Shown one piece after another: positions 55,880 to 64,000 of a DNA stretch of 64,000 bases. The stretch is from Ceriagrion tenellum. Lineage: Eukaryota; Arthropoda; Insecta; Odonata; Coenagrionidae. Positions within the stretch are counted from its first letter, which is position 1. Every line of letters starts with the position of its first letter. The position numbers and the translations under genes are program-made. The notes beneath the pieces were generated by a model. It saw only the letters and a program-made list of their open reading frames with translations. It was not told the DNA's origin and did not search any database. The stretch spans positions 89,448,593 to 89,512,592 of the forward strand of contig OY720639.1 of the NCBI GenBank assembly GCA_963169105.1, written 5' to 3'.

Positions 55880-56515
55880 TACATACTACCCTGCGAGACG
55901 CCCCATGGGCGTGTGGCAGGGAGTGTTAGGTCACCAGTCGTTGAAAGATGTAAGGTTTTGGGAGGTGAAATGATGACGTGTATTATCGGAATGTATTTAG
56001 TGGAGCTCAGTTTTTATTGTGGTCGCTTATTGTACGCGGAAAGAAGGAGTTTTTATACCTATCTGTTTCGCAATTTATCTCTCTAAATTTATCGCTTCTG
56101 TCAGACCTAGAGATGTAGTGAGGTGTCATGATAATGTTCTCTGTGTCGCTCTGAAACAAACCAGTTCTGAATTTCTCAATCAACCTAAGACTAGCGTGTA
56201 GCCTGCATATAGACAGTTGGTCAAAATTCACCCTAAGCCTTGCGAGTCTATAGGGGATCCAACCTTAATCCCTCTTATAATTGTGGGACACTATATGTAC
56301 GTTCGTAGTAGCTTTAAACAAAGCATTCTGCTTTTCTTTGTATTTTATTAATTTCTTGGTTAACTGTATATGACCAGGGTCCCAAATGCTCACGGCGTAT
56401 CTCTAACAAAGAGCGCACCTTTTCTTTGCATTTCAGTCAATTTTTTGGTTTAATTATTTCTTTCCGTGGTCCCAAATGCTCGCGGCGTATTCGAGATGTG
56501 GCCTAACGTTGAGGA
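55880..56515 (-). mobile_element. LINE-B 3' end, most complete copy
   Basis: Minus strand. The frame 56231-56007 gives HASLRLIEKFRTGLFQSDTE, HYISRSDRSDKFREINCETD and FFPRTISDHNKN, the CR1/L2 tail. The 3' terminus with its hairpin (ccctgcgagacgccccatgg) is at about 55889. Further upstream the IWDP-like RT-end motif (complement of ggtcccaaatgctcgcggcg) appears twice, near 56373 and 56471, indicating a local duplication. Confidence 0.8.
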
Positions 56516-56735
56516 ATTATAAGAAACACGAATATGAGATGGTTTGTGAACGATGAAATCTTTTTAAAAATTACCGGGAAGGGTGATTTGCTGAAGGCCC
56601 TGTCAAGAATGAGAGAATGACTAATGGGGCATTGTTGCGGGGCACAATGGCTTGCTATAGGCTTAAAGGGGAAGAGCCATGAAAAGAAATAGCTGCAAAG
56701 GAAGGCATCCTTTGAATTACAAGATGATGGAAGAC

Positions 56736-56940
56736 TATACTCTATGGCTTCAGGCTTGATGGAGTGGAAACGGAACATAACTGATAATGAAAAAATAGGC
56801 AATCCTACTGGGATAAAATTTATTCCGACCGGTTCCACTATTTACAGCATCTTCAGGCACCTGAAGATGCTTTAAAAAGCGAAACCGGTCGGAATGGATT
56901 TTATCCCAGTGGAAGTTGCCTATTTTTTCATTATCAGTTA
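56736..56940. mobile_element. head-to-head hammerhead foldback unit, possible 11-bp target duplication
   Basis: Arms ataactgataatgaaaaaat (about 56778) and its inverted match ending at 56940 pair over about 75 bp, meeting at a centre containing gcatcttcagg-cacctgaagatgc. tgatggaagac occurs at 56725-56735 and 56941-56951, a likely target duplication. Each strand carries a hammerhead: intact on plus (H12), damaged on minus (CUGAAGA 56856-56850, GGAA, CCGGUC). Confidence 0.75.
56857..56893 (+). ncRNA. hammerhead ribozyme H12
   Basis: CUGAAGA 56861-56867; stem II GCUUU-AA-AAAGC 56869-56880; GAAA 56881-56884; palindromic stem III CCGG 56885-56888; UC 56889-56890. Core fully conserved; stem I is very short. 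Confidence 0.85.
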
Positions 56941-57218
56941 TGATGGAAGACGTCATCGTGCAATACAGTGAAGGAACAGGTGATGGACATACAGGTTGTT
57001 TGGTTGAAAATCTTTGCCGTTTATGTTGAAGCTGAGAATCACACTAAATGAGGTGGAAATAACCCAAACTTTAAATAAATATATACCTGTCAGGATCGAA
57101 TTTGCGTTATACATTTATTATAGGATGGTGATTAGGTACAGTTTTTTCATTGCAGAGCTTTTACCTACCTGTCTACAGGGCTTCCTGGTTGCGCATCTTT
57201 AATATGATCTTTAATTGT

Positions 57219-57510
57219 TTTCAGAGCGACACAGAGAATATTATCATGACGCCTCACTACATCTCTAGGTCTAATGGATGTGACAAAATAAGAGAGATGC
57301 ATTGCCGAACATATAGGTACAAAAATTCATTCTTTCCGTGCACAATAAGTGACCACAGTAAAAATTGAGCTCCACCAAATACACTCCCATAAAGCATGTC
57401 ACCATTTCATCTCCCTAAAACTTACATCTTTACACGGCTGGTGAAATAACACCCCCTGCCACACGCCCATGCGATGGCTCGCAGGGTATTATGTAGATGT
57501 CGATGTATTA
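57219..57510 (+). mobile_element. LINE-B 3' end, plus strand
   Basis: Frame to 57368: FQSDTENIIMTPHYISRSNG, KIREMHCRTYRYKNSFFPCT. The 3' UTR ends in the hairpin accccctgccacacgcccat...gctcgcagggt (57450-57489) and a tgtagatgtcgatgta tail. Heavily 5' truncated. Confidence 0.8.
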
Positions 57511-57644
57511 TCTATCGGAATCCAATACCCCCTGGCACACACGCATCCACATGCATACGTTTTACCGTCTCTTCAAAGCCACAGGGCTTATAATGCTTTT
57601 AATTCTCGTAACTTTCTCTCTTACTCTGAAAATAATGGGTAAGA

Positions 57645-57890
57645 GACTTTTCGGCGCGCAGACGTTTTAGCACCGGCCGTTTCAGCGTGAGAAAATTTCG
57701 GCGCGAGACCGAAATAGCATTCGAAAATTATGATAAAAGCATAAGCCGAGTGAGTAGCTAAGCAGGAGAGCATGCCATCGCAGCGTCCGTAATTTTCAAC
57801 CGGTCTCGCGCCGAAACATCTCCGCGCCGAAGTGACTGGCGCCGAAACAGCCTCTACCAAGTGGTCGCACCGAAATGTCCAAGATCCAGA
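57645..57890. mobile_element. inverted-repeat element with repeated CGGCGC-GAAA motifs
   Basis: tttcggcgcgagacc (about 57697) pairs with ggtctcgcgccgaaac (about 57802). Further ggcgc/gcgccgaa motifs recur at 57652, 57822, 57838 and gcaccgaaa at 57867. CpG-rich. No coding sequence; class unknown. Confidence 0.55.
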
Positions 57891-58154
57891 AATTATGTCA
57901 AGATTAGCCTTTAGTATTAGGAGCGGTTTAGGGACCAAGCGACCCAGGTAATCGATTGGCAGCACTAAATTTACGCCGAGAAGTGACATAGATGGGATAA
58001 AAGCATACCTACCACGGCATTTAATATTTACCAATGATAGTAACAGTATCACATTTTTTTGTTTGCCGGACGATTCTATTGGCCTGTATGTCCCTGGAAT
58101 CCCGATTGGCTGCTAAGCCTGTCATCAGGTTTTCCAGGGACCAGACCAACAGAA

Positions 58155-58255
58155 CTTGGCATACATCCATGGGTGATGAAAAACCCACCCAGGCGGGACT
58201 CAAACCCGCGACCCACAGTTTAGCTGGCGAGGACTTTATCCCGCCGCCATACCTT
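58155..58255 (-). mobile_element. tRNA-like SINE fragment
   Basis: Minus strand: gcgggtttgagtcccgcc is a B-box with a T-stem-like hairpin (58209-58192), and ggcgggataaagtcctcgcc upstream resembles a D-arm region. It differs in sequence from the SINEs at 23592 and 39290. Confidence 0.6.
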
Positions 58256-58599
58256 GGAGATTTCGCACGATCCTCAAACTCATTGGTTGGGCTGGTAATA
58301 ATTTTGGATCACTATGGCACCAAGGCTTTCCAAGGATGACTGCTCCCTCTCCAACCCGACGCTGTGATTACAATGCAGAAAGCTTTCCTATACTGGGCTG
58401 AGAGCCTCACCACAGCCCGTCTTCTCTCAATGCTTTACGCTCCCTCACCCGGCTTCGCGAGGTGAAGTAATTTGTCAGATGTTCATTTGTAAATGGGGTC
58501 AACTCGTGAGCAAAACTATTCACCTCCGGGTAGGATCAACTTGATTATATACCCTCAGGGGAAATAGGCCAGGAAAAGAAAAAAAATAAAAAAATAAAT

Positions 58600-58885
58600 T
58601 CTCACCCGCGATTTCATCGCAAAAAACTCAAGGGGGTCGTGTTGGAAGACTCCTCTTATGTCACGATTCAAAGAAATTTTATTGATTCACGTTTTATTTA
58701 AACTATTAGAGGGTAAAATAAGTTTTTCCATTGTACTCGGAAAACTATGCAATTTAGAGAAAAGTGATGTCTCAATCTTAGGGATCAATAAAACGTGAAT
58801 CAATTAATTTTTTTGAATCATGAGATGAGAGGACTCTTCCAATATGACCCCCTTGAGTTTTCCGTGATGAAATCGAGGGTAAATA
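58600..58885. mobile_element. palindromic MITE
   Basis: cgatttcatcgcaaaaaact (58609) and the matching inverted end near 58880 continue as long arms: ctcaagggggtcgtgttgga and ttattgattcacgttttatt on the left, with their complements on the right. Arms are about 95 bp around a centre of about 85 bp. Target duplication not resolved. Confidence 0.8.
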
Positions 58886-58889
58886 TTTC

Positions 58890-59892
58890 TTCAAGTTTTG
58901 ACAAAAACATCCTGTTATTTTCCTGGTCTAAAAAGCCTCTCACCATAATAGTAAATATCGCTGTGTTTTCGTGGCAACAATGGCCTCCCTCTTAGGTGGG
59001 CGCCGGCTGTGAAGATCACGAACGCTATTCGCTTTAATTACGTTTTGTCACCGCGGCTTGAAGTTGTCGCCCGTCGCATATTTTGCGGTTTTTCGTGAGG
59101 CACTCGATAAAGTCCTCTCTTAAGAGCTTACCTTTAATGAAAAAATAGCGTCGCAGTCTCCAAAAGCGTGCGACAGCGTCACCTTATGTTACTGCTTCTC
59201 AAGGAAAGTATTTCCAGTTACGAAGTGAATTCTGTTACGTCTGGTGTTGGTAAAAGTACAACCACCTATATGAAAGCCTGTGAGTGAATTCGCGGAATAG
59301 GTATGTGGCTTACAAGAAATGAGGCTACTCATTTCCAAATGATGTATTACCTATATGAAACTAGCCTTCACATTCTTTGTATTGTTCAGTTTAAAGGCTC
59401 ATGGCAACTTCCCTAGAATATTTGAAGGATAGCATAATGACATTGCTGCGTGAATAAATTGCAAATTTTTTAACAATTTTAAGTTCCTGAACTTTATTAT
59501 TCTTCTAATTTGCGTGATGCAAATGCGATTTCATAAATAAAATTGTTATAATAACATAGGTCAAGGTTTTTTTCGTCATAATTCAATTGAAAGAAGCGAT
59601 TTCAGCAACCTTAGTGAAAGATTACTGACCACGCTTTCAGCGATATTGTTTTCTTTGAGTAGTTTTTATTTTACTTCTCAAGCCTATTTTTTCATTATTT
59701 TTGTTAGTTATCGTATATTTATACTAAGTTTTGTGCCTTTATCTTGAAAACTCGGTCACGGAATTGTGTAAATTTCCGTCAGCGTAAATAATGAAACTAA
59801 ATGATCAAATAGATTATCCTTTACCTTACGTGTTAGCATTTACTTGCCAGTTATATATGTAGGCTTAAAGTCTTCCAATTCAAACTCGCAAC
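58890..59892. other. unassigned sequence
   Basis: Nothing recognised. Confidence 0.5.
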
Positions 59893-59896
59893 TTAA

Positions 59897-60493
59897 GGTG
59901 ACGCATCACACCCGCTCGACAGGTCGGATTTGTGATGATTTCCGACCCCAGATTTTTTGTTTAATTCTTACGTCATCAACTTGAAATTTTTATAGTATAA
60001 ATAATAGACCTTAGCCAAGGGAGGCTCGTATCTGAAACATGAAACTTATATCCCGGAGCATAATTAAACCATCGGGAAAACGGCAAGATGTAGGGTATAT
60101 TTTTATAAAAACTATCATTATTATTGACATATCTAAAACTAATGGAGATGAATCAATCCCTCCTCTATCGGAATGCTAAGTAACAGCCATCACGGTTGTA
60201 AGATAGAATCTGTAATTGGTATATTTCGACAAGCTACCTGAATGGTTTTCTGCCATGATGTGCTCGGACGGTGATGCAATTAGTTCAGTCTTCTTTCACA
60301 GATCTTATATAAGCGCTGCCTGTACTTACGCGCCGTAGACTTGGCTAAAACTTACCGACGACTGTTGCCTTGTGCGAGAGTTATCCTGGAGTAAGAGACT
60401 CCTGACGCTAAAACGCCTCGATCGGGTGCGAGTGACGCCATCTTGTGGATTTTCGACAGAACTTGTCCTTACGGAAGGGTATGATGCGTCCTC
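59897..60493. mobile_element. second TTAA-type MITE family
   Basis: Bordered by TTAA at 59893-59896 and 60494-60497. Ends ggtgacgcatcacaccc and the inverted gggtatgatgcgtcctc, TIR of about 17 bp. 597 bp, no transposase. The ends differ from the GGTAGT family except for the first GGT. Confidence 0.8.
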
Positions 60494-60497
60494 TTAA

Positions 60498-61200
60498 CTC
60501 AAAACTTAGCTTCACGTAAAAATTCATTATTGCGCAATTTCCCCGCTTTCATTTAAATTCTATTTAGAATTATTTCAGTGCCAAACCTTGCTTTAGTGAC
60601 TACTACCTTTTTCAAGTACTGAAAGTTGGAGTAAAATTTTGTGCACTCTATAATGATCGTTATCTCAGAATCTTTGGTGATTTAGATTTGATTAAATTTT
60701 TATCAGTTAAATCAGTGCTGAAGGACTTGCTCTAGCATTCTTCTTCTATTTTTGTTTCTCAAAATTAATGAAGTTTTATGTGGTATCTAAATTGTTTTTA
60801 CTCTAAATGGACGGTGTCAATGTTTACCTTTTTGTTCATTCTAAATTAAAGCATATAATCCTGCCATGGCATGAGCAAGAATTTTTACTCCGGCTGAGCA
60901 AGAGCTGGCAATTAAATTTTAGTGGTACTTTTTTTTGGATGTATTATAACTCCTAACGTCTCTCCGTGCCTCGATGGAAGAGTAGGGGGGGGGGTTACTT
61001 TAGCTTTTTATTGTCAGGACGCCGAATGAGTTTAGCAAAATCACCACCAAAGTCCACAGGACACTAAGGATGATAAAAAAAGAAAAAAAATCAAATTAAA
61101 GAACAAAAAATATCTTTATAAATCCTCAAAATTTCTTCTCGGCACAAAACATGTCTACTCTGGACCAGCACGGCCATCCAACTCTCCCGCATATTAATAA
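60498..61200. other. unassigned sequence
   Basis: Nothing recognised; a G10 run lies near 60987. Confidence 0.5.
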
Positions 61201-61993
61201 CCCGGGAGAGGGCGCGCGGGGTGTAATTGACACCCCAAGGTTCTTCTTTGATACATTGTATGTCCATCGATAGATCGACAATGTTGCAAGTTTTCATACC
61301 TTCAAATCTCTTACATTCTGACGAATTTATGTCAGTATTCCATTAACATATCTTTTTGCTTCGAAATCGGGACGAGTCAAATTGGTCTGGGGTGTTACCT
61401 ACACCCCACGCGCCCTTCCACGTTCCTCTTAGGAGTCGTCCGACTGCCCCCGAGCTGTTTTCCTGCATCAATACTGCGTCCATAATGGTAAGAAATATCA
61501 CTTTCTACTGCTGCTGTGTCAATATATTTCAACTCTATTAAAAATTTTCCAGTAATATTTGTAAATAATCAAGTTTTATTTCATAACTTCAATTGAGAAA
61601 TTCGGCCCTTTTTTGACTTCAAAATATAGAAATTGTAAGTGCTGATCGTATTTTTTCTTATTTAGCATTTAGAACATCATATTCAGATGGTTCAATAAAA
61701 AACTCCCTGTCTTAGAAAACATGAGTTGATAAGGTAACATCAATTATTTTTACGAGTGCCAAATAAGCTGCAGAAAAGACTTCTGGTGAATACTTTTCTC
61801 CCCACCTCAGGTTAATAGTAATAATGTAAAAATAAATACATAGCGTGAAGATAATAAGAGAGATCCATTTAAAAAAGGAGACAAAATGACCATATTTTTT
61901 CAAGGAAAAAGATAAAAAAATACTTGCTTTTGGGTGTCGATGACACCCCGCGCGCCTTCTAACGTTACATTTCACCGCGCGCCCTCTCCCGGG
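61201..61993. mobile_element. TIR element with internal palindromic repeats
   Basis: Ends cccgggagagggcgcgcggg (61201) and the inverted gcgcgccctctcccggg (to 61993). Both are next to ATAA (61197-61200 and 61994-61997), a possible target duplication. The block ggggtgtnnnnnacacccc occurs at about 61217, 61389 and (one base shorter) 61931, each beside a gcgcgcc-type stretch, once inverted and twice direct. No transposase domain could be found in the 61091-61297 frame or elsewhere. Confidence 0.75.
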
Positions 61994-62211
61994 ATAAACG
62001 ACCGTTACCAAGAAAATCAAACCGATAAAATCCAGCCAAGGCCCTACAATTTTTTTAAATAAATTAAAAGTAAATACAAAATGTAACATTAATCGTTACA
62101 GTATTTCCGCTTGATTTCCGTTCTTGGCGTCAACACTTTCGGAATTAACTGCACTGAGGTTTTGGGTTTCCTCTCACGCCCTGTCCTAACTCCCCCTTGT
62201 TTCTCACGCTC

Positions 62212-62232
62212 AGCGCTCTATAAGAGCGCTGC
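62212..62232. repeat. 21-bp perfect palindrome in a GCGCTG-rich patch
   Basis: cagcgctct-ata-agagcgctg. The surrounding 62200-62320 has several gcgctgctg repeats and is more GC-rich than its flanks. Confidence 0.7.
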
Positions 62233-62419
62233 TGAGACGCTGCTGACGCGCTTCAGTTGACATGTGCTGCACTTGCAGCGCTGACATCCTTGTGAAGCGC
62301 TGCTGCAGCGATGTGTGTTTACTGGGTTAGCAGATAAAAAAATTATGTATTTATACTAGAAGATGTTGCCTGCAGCATTTCAAGAGGAAAAAGTAAAAGT
62401 GAAATTGTTGCATGAATTA

Positions 62420-62655
62420 TTGATTAATTATCCAAAGAAAAAAATTTTACTGCGACGTCGGATTCGATGTTTTTACGTCAAAATCAGGTGACAAATGAAG
62501 ATAAGTGCACACAATATATAATCATTAAAAAGGAAGTAGGAGAAAATTCAATGAATATATATTATGTGCAATTAACTTAATTTGTCTCCTGATGATGATA
62601 CAAAAATATCGGAACCTAGGTCGCATTTGTTTCTGTGGATAATTGCAATTTTTTT
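62420..62655. repeat. inverted repeat with hammerhead H13 and a damaged partner
   Basis: attaattatccaaagaaaaa with tactgcgac on the left pairs with gtcgcatttgtttctgtggataat on the right. The left half on the minus strand has a decayed core (CUGAU.., CAUCGAAUCCG). Confidence 0.55.
62585..62625 (+). ncRNA. hammerhead ribozyme H13
   Basis: CUGAUGA 62589-62595; stem II GAUA-CAAAAA-UAUC (62597-62610); GGAA in place of GAAA (62611-62614); palindromic stem III CCUAGG; UC 62621-62622. The second base of GAAA is changed to G, so activity is uncertain. Confidence 0.6.
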
Positions 62656-62659
62656 GTTT

Positions 62660-63315
62660 CTGCATCATGTATAAATACCACTCCAAATCGCAAGAATCTT
62701 CGGATTTTGTATGATTGACGGTGCTTTTGATTTAGCATGGCGATAGCCAGTTTCTTGTGGCAGCAGTTAGCCAGGTGATCTGATGAAATGAAATGTGACA
62801 TGGCGGCTATTCTCGCATTCGCAGTCCGTCTGGACTCCAAATAGGCCGCCAGAGATCGCTGTGAGTCTGCACATACTGCTCTTCATTTGTTCGGCTCACC
62901 TAAGAAAGAAGAGCTGCCAGCAGCCTGTGATAGTCTATTGTGATAATCTATTCTGCTTCGGTTTGATTCTGGTATTTCGACCTCGGTGAATAATCTCGGA
63001 CCAATTCAATTCTTCCGATCATTTGACCTGGGGGCCGATTTTATAACTACCCTCTATGCAGGCACATTTCTAGATACAATTCCGCAAGTTGCGAATCGCT
63101 GGCCCTAAGGGTGTTACCATCGAGGCGGAGAAATGTGATTAGTAGCTATAGGAGACGAATTTGTTTTCTCCCCATTGAATATTCGCCAAAAACCTCCCTT
63201 CTTAACTCCCCAACCGTTATGGTATAATTGTTATTAATTTACGTTTAAATTTTTTTTACTTGTTACCAAATTATTTATTGATGTAATGTATAACTTGAAA
63301 CATTATCACAATTTT
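62660..63315. other. unassigned sequence
   Basis: Nothing recognised. Confidence 0.5.
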
Positions 63316-63385
63316 GTTCCTGATGATGACTTCATAAATCGAAGCCTAGGTCGTTAATAAAGTTTATTTGTAATTCCTGAGTTAC
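63316..63385 (+). ncRNA. degenerate hammerhead H14 with shared tail
   Basis: CUGAUGA 63320-63326, a weak stem II (GA...UC), GAAG 63341-63344, palindromic stem III CCUAGG and UC. About 20 bases downstream comes taattcctgag (63372-63382), the same tail end seen after H10 and at both ends of the 13179 unit. Confidence 0.5.
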
Positions 63386-64000
63386 AGTTTCCAGTTCACA
63401 GTGTTAAGCAAGTTACACATAGTTTCGCCTGACACAACCAGTCTAATATTTGACTTAGTTTTACTGTTATTGTTTACCTTTTAAATTGTGATGTTACCCA
63501 TAATCTTCTCTCAAATAATAGCTAAACCTCGTGTGCCACGTTACTCTGTGAAAAATTTATAATCGGAGCATATTTGGTCAGTGATAATCTCGATTTGTCT
63601 CCATCACTACCCTTTCATTTTTTAGACAGGTATACACCATAAACTTACTTCTTGCAATTTTCTGTACCATAGCAATGCGTTTTTTTTTAGGTATACAGCG
63701 CTTAGATTTCAATATGGTGGTAACTTCAGAGTGTGTGACTACACATTAAGTAATCACTTTCCAATTGTAATTGTCAATTATTACTTCTTAAGAGTAATTT
63801 TACTTTTTGAATTTGTAACTTACCCAAATAAAATATTTTGGGTATTTTACACAACAATGTCTGCATTTGCATACCATGTAAATTGAGCGTAGAAACTTAT
63901 GTTTTCCATTTTTTTATTCATATACTAGGTGGACATCGATGGACCCTGAGGATCACGCTGTATCTTTGATCTGATTCCTACACTAAAAGTCCGGCAACGA
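63386..64000. other. unassigned sequence
   Basis: Nothing recognised. Confidence 0.5.

Noticed and set aside
60306..60330. tatataagcgctgcc read as a core promoter
   Set aside because: It lies inside a TTAA-flanked MITE with no downstream coding sequence.

Overview
The window looks like a piece of a large, repeat-rich arthropod (probably insect) genome. It is AT-rich, and almost every recognisable segment is a decayed transposable element. These include Penelope-like elements (PLEs), the 3' ends of CR1/L2-like and RTE-like LINEs, mariner and Tigger DNA transposons, TTAA-type MITEs and tRNA-derived SINEs. I found no convincing host protein-coding gene, no true tRNA or rRNA, no CRISPR array and no bacterial or viral gene. 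The species call is inference; the TE mixture and the absence of operon-like gene packing are what the sequence shows.

Layout. 1-1716: unassigned. 1717-5420: a PLE (PLE-1) split by a second PLE (PLE-2, 2293-4465) that is flanked by a 12-bp target duplication. 5465-7350: a candidate TIR element holding a PLE-derived foldback (6228-7105) with a 13-bp target duplication. 7340-9245: LINE and PLE remnants. 10245-11020: a third PLE on the minus strand. 12181-13351: two inverted repeats with hammerhead motifs. 13738-26865: LINE 3' ends, SINEs and tandem repeats. 26893-30676: a Tigger/pogo transposon containing a nested Harbinger-like MITE. 32052-45055: more LINE, SINE and TTAA-MITE copies. 47195-51800: a LINE tail, two deleted mariners and an RTE-like tail. 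52008-54356: tRNA-like SINEs and a TTAA MITE nested inside another copy of itself. 55330-63385: PLE/hammerhead remnants, LINE-B tails and several TIR or palindromic elements.

The most striking theme is a dispersed set of hammerhead ribozyme (HHR) motifs: CUGANGA, then a stem-II hairpin, GAAA, a short mostly palindromic stem III (CCGG, CCCGGG, CCTAGG) and UC or UA. I count about seven good copies and seven degraded ones. Some sit in PLE terminal regions, as known for this class. Others sit at the centre of short head-to-head inverted repeats without any coding sequence, three of the insertions in this group being bordered by 11-13-bp direct repeats. That fits small non-autonomous foldback derivatives mobilised by PLE machinery. 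PLE reverse transcriptase with its GIY-YIG endonuclease would be the mobilising enzyme, and the ribozymes would process the transcripts. All PLE copies visible here are disrupted, so mobilisation would need a copy elsewhere in the genome.
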